DNA of 64,000 nt from Sagittula stellata E-37 (GTDB taxonomy: Bacteria; Pseudomonadota; Alphaproteobacteria; Rhodobacterales; Rhodobacteraceae): the NCBI RefSeq assembly GCF_039724765.1, contig NZ_CP155729.1, positions 806,001 to 870,000 of the forward strand. Reading direction: 5' to 3'. The position numbers and the translations under genes were made by a program. Of the stretch, positions 63,140 through 64,000 are shown piece by piece (within the stretch, counting starts at the first letter, position 1; every line of letters starts with the position of its first letter). Under the pieces are notes generated by a model. That model was not told the DNA's origin. It did not search any database and saw only the letters and a list, made by a program, of their open reading frames with translations.

Positions 63140-64000
63140 ATGCAAAAGCTGACATGCGACATTCTAATCCTCGGGGCCGGGTCGGGTGGCCTGTCCGTTG
63201 CGGCGGGTGCCAGCCAGATGGGGGCTGACGTCATCCTGCTGGAGGGCCACAAGATGGGTGGCGATTGTCTGAACTATGGCTGCGTACCCTCCAAGGCGCT
63301 GATCGCGGCGGCCGACCGGGCCCACATGATGGGGCGCCTGTCGGACTACGGCATCGCGAACGTCACGCCGGACGTGGATTACGCAGCGGTGCAGAACCAC
63401 GTCGCGGGTGTCATCGCGCAGATCGCGCCGGTCGACAGCCAGGAACGGTTCGAGGGGTTCGGCGTGCGCGTCATTCGGGCCTACGGCCGGTTCGTCTCAC
63501 CGACCGAGGTGGAGGCGGGGGACTACAGGATCGCCGCGCGGCGGATCGTGATCGCCACCGGGTCTTCACCGTTGGTGCCGCCCATCCCGGGTTTGGACCG
63601 GGTGCCGTACCTGACAAACGAGACGCTCTGGTCGCTGGACAGCTGCCCGGACCACTTGCTCATCATCGGCGGCGGCCCGATCGGGATGGAGATGGCGCAG
63701 GCGCACAGGCGGCTTGGCGCCAAGGTGACCGTGCTGGAGGGTGCCAAGGCCCTGGGCCGCGAAGACCCCGAGTGTGCTGCCCGCGTGCTGGAGGCGATGC
63801 GTGCCGAAGGCGTCGACGTGATCGAGGACGCAAATGTCACGCGGGTTAGCGGCTCAGGAGAAGAGGGGGGCGTTTCGGTTGTCCTTGAGGATGGCCGGGA
63901 CATAGCGGGCTCTCATCTTCTTGTCGCGGTGGGCCGGCGCGCGAATACCGAGAACCTCGGCCTGGAAGTCGCAGGGATCGAGACGACGCCCACCGGGATC
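63140..64000 (+). CDS. FAD-dependent pyridine nucleotide-disulfide oxidoreductase, mercuric-reductase-like (cut by window end)
   Basis: The first 287 residues of a class I disulfide oxidoreductase; the frame runs off the window. FAD loop GAGSGG (12-17), redox disulfide C43-LNYG-C48 followed by VPSKAL, and NAD(P) loop IIGGGPIGMEMA near 175-186 are intact. The motif CLNYGC (rather than CLNVGC) is shared with mercuric reductase relatives. The missing C-terminal part holds the His-Glu pair and possible metal cysteines that would decide between dihydrolipoamide dehydrogenase, mercuric reductase and related enzymes. Confidence 0.88.
   Translation, partial: MQKLTCDILILGAGSGGLSVAAGASQMGADVILLEGHKMGGDCLNYGCVPSKALIAAADRAHMMGRLSDYGIANVTPDVDYAAVQNHVAGVIAQIAPVDSQERFEGFGVRVIRAYGRFVSPTEVEAGDYRIAARRIVIATGSSPLVPPIPGLDRVPYLTNETLWSLDSCPDHLLIIGGGPIGMEMAQAHRRLGAKVTVLEGAKALGREDPECAARVLEAMRAEGVDVIEDANVTRVSGSGEEGGVSVVLEDGRDIAGSHLLVAVGRRANTENLGLEVAGIETTPTGI

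Overview
The window is a high-GC chromosomal segment of an alphaproteobacterium, most likely a member of the Rhodobacterales (Roseobacter-type). The basis is family content and gene order: a three-gene petABC cytochrome bc1 operon with Rhodobacter-numbered haem histidines, an ATP12 chaperone, the chain rpmH-rnpA-yidD ... yidC-MOSC-engB-argB, and a ribosomal-protein region broken into pieces. No rRNA, tRNA, CRISPR array, transposase or prophage is visible.

Left part (1-20.5 kb): a DUF6653 membrane protein and a cysteine-synthase-like enzyme, then petABC, an outer-membrane beta-barrel protein and a glutathione S-transferase. A 0.5 kb non-coding stretch with five GTTAAC palindromes precedes a pair made of an exported intradiol-dioxygenase-like protein and a ferric-reductase-like membrane protein. 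Next comes a low-oxygen/nitrosative-stress block: cytochrome bd oxidase (cydABX), its assembly transporter (cydDC), an Rrf2/NsrR-type regulator, a hemerythrin protein and a universal stress protein. FNR-type boxes and a shared dyad TTCCGCATC-N3-GATGCGGAA at the cydA and cydD/rrf2 promoters suggest joint control by FnrL and the Rrf2 protein. An atypical response regulator, an MFS transporter, a monooxygenase, a DUF484 protein and XerC complete this part.

Middle part (20.5-48.3 kb): the S10-spc-alpha ribosomal cluster in three pieces. rplB-rpsS-rplV-rpsC-rplP end at a terminator. An accessory block of seven genes (ParB-like fold, RTX protein, putative 2OG oxygenase, low-complexity protein, thioesterase, small secreted protein, orphan) follows. 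rpmC to rpmD then resume from their own consensus-like promoter. The remainder (rplO-secY-adk and rpsM-rpsK-rpoA-rplQ) lies about 12 kb further on in the opposite orientation, with degQ-like and rarA. A BLUF photoreceptor gene sits between adk and rpsM on the other strand. Between the two halves lie a small ORF, an MBL hydrolase and a cytochrome P450.

Right part (48.3-64 kb): crcB-rluC-HAD phosphatase-ATP12 chaperone in overlapping translation, an orphan amino-acid binding protein, a leftward argB-ferredoxin-like-sixA operon, and a leftward chain rpmH-rnpA-yidD, two very small genes, ttcA, an EAL phosphodiesterase and yidC-MOSC-engB, which serve membrane insertion and ribosome assembly. The window ends in a TVP38 membrane protein followed by a mercuric-reductase-like flavoprotein cut by the window edge.

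Function calls come from motifs and remembered family features only; no database search was run. Starts were chosen from ribosome binding sites and signal peptides, and several differ from the longest open frame.
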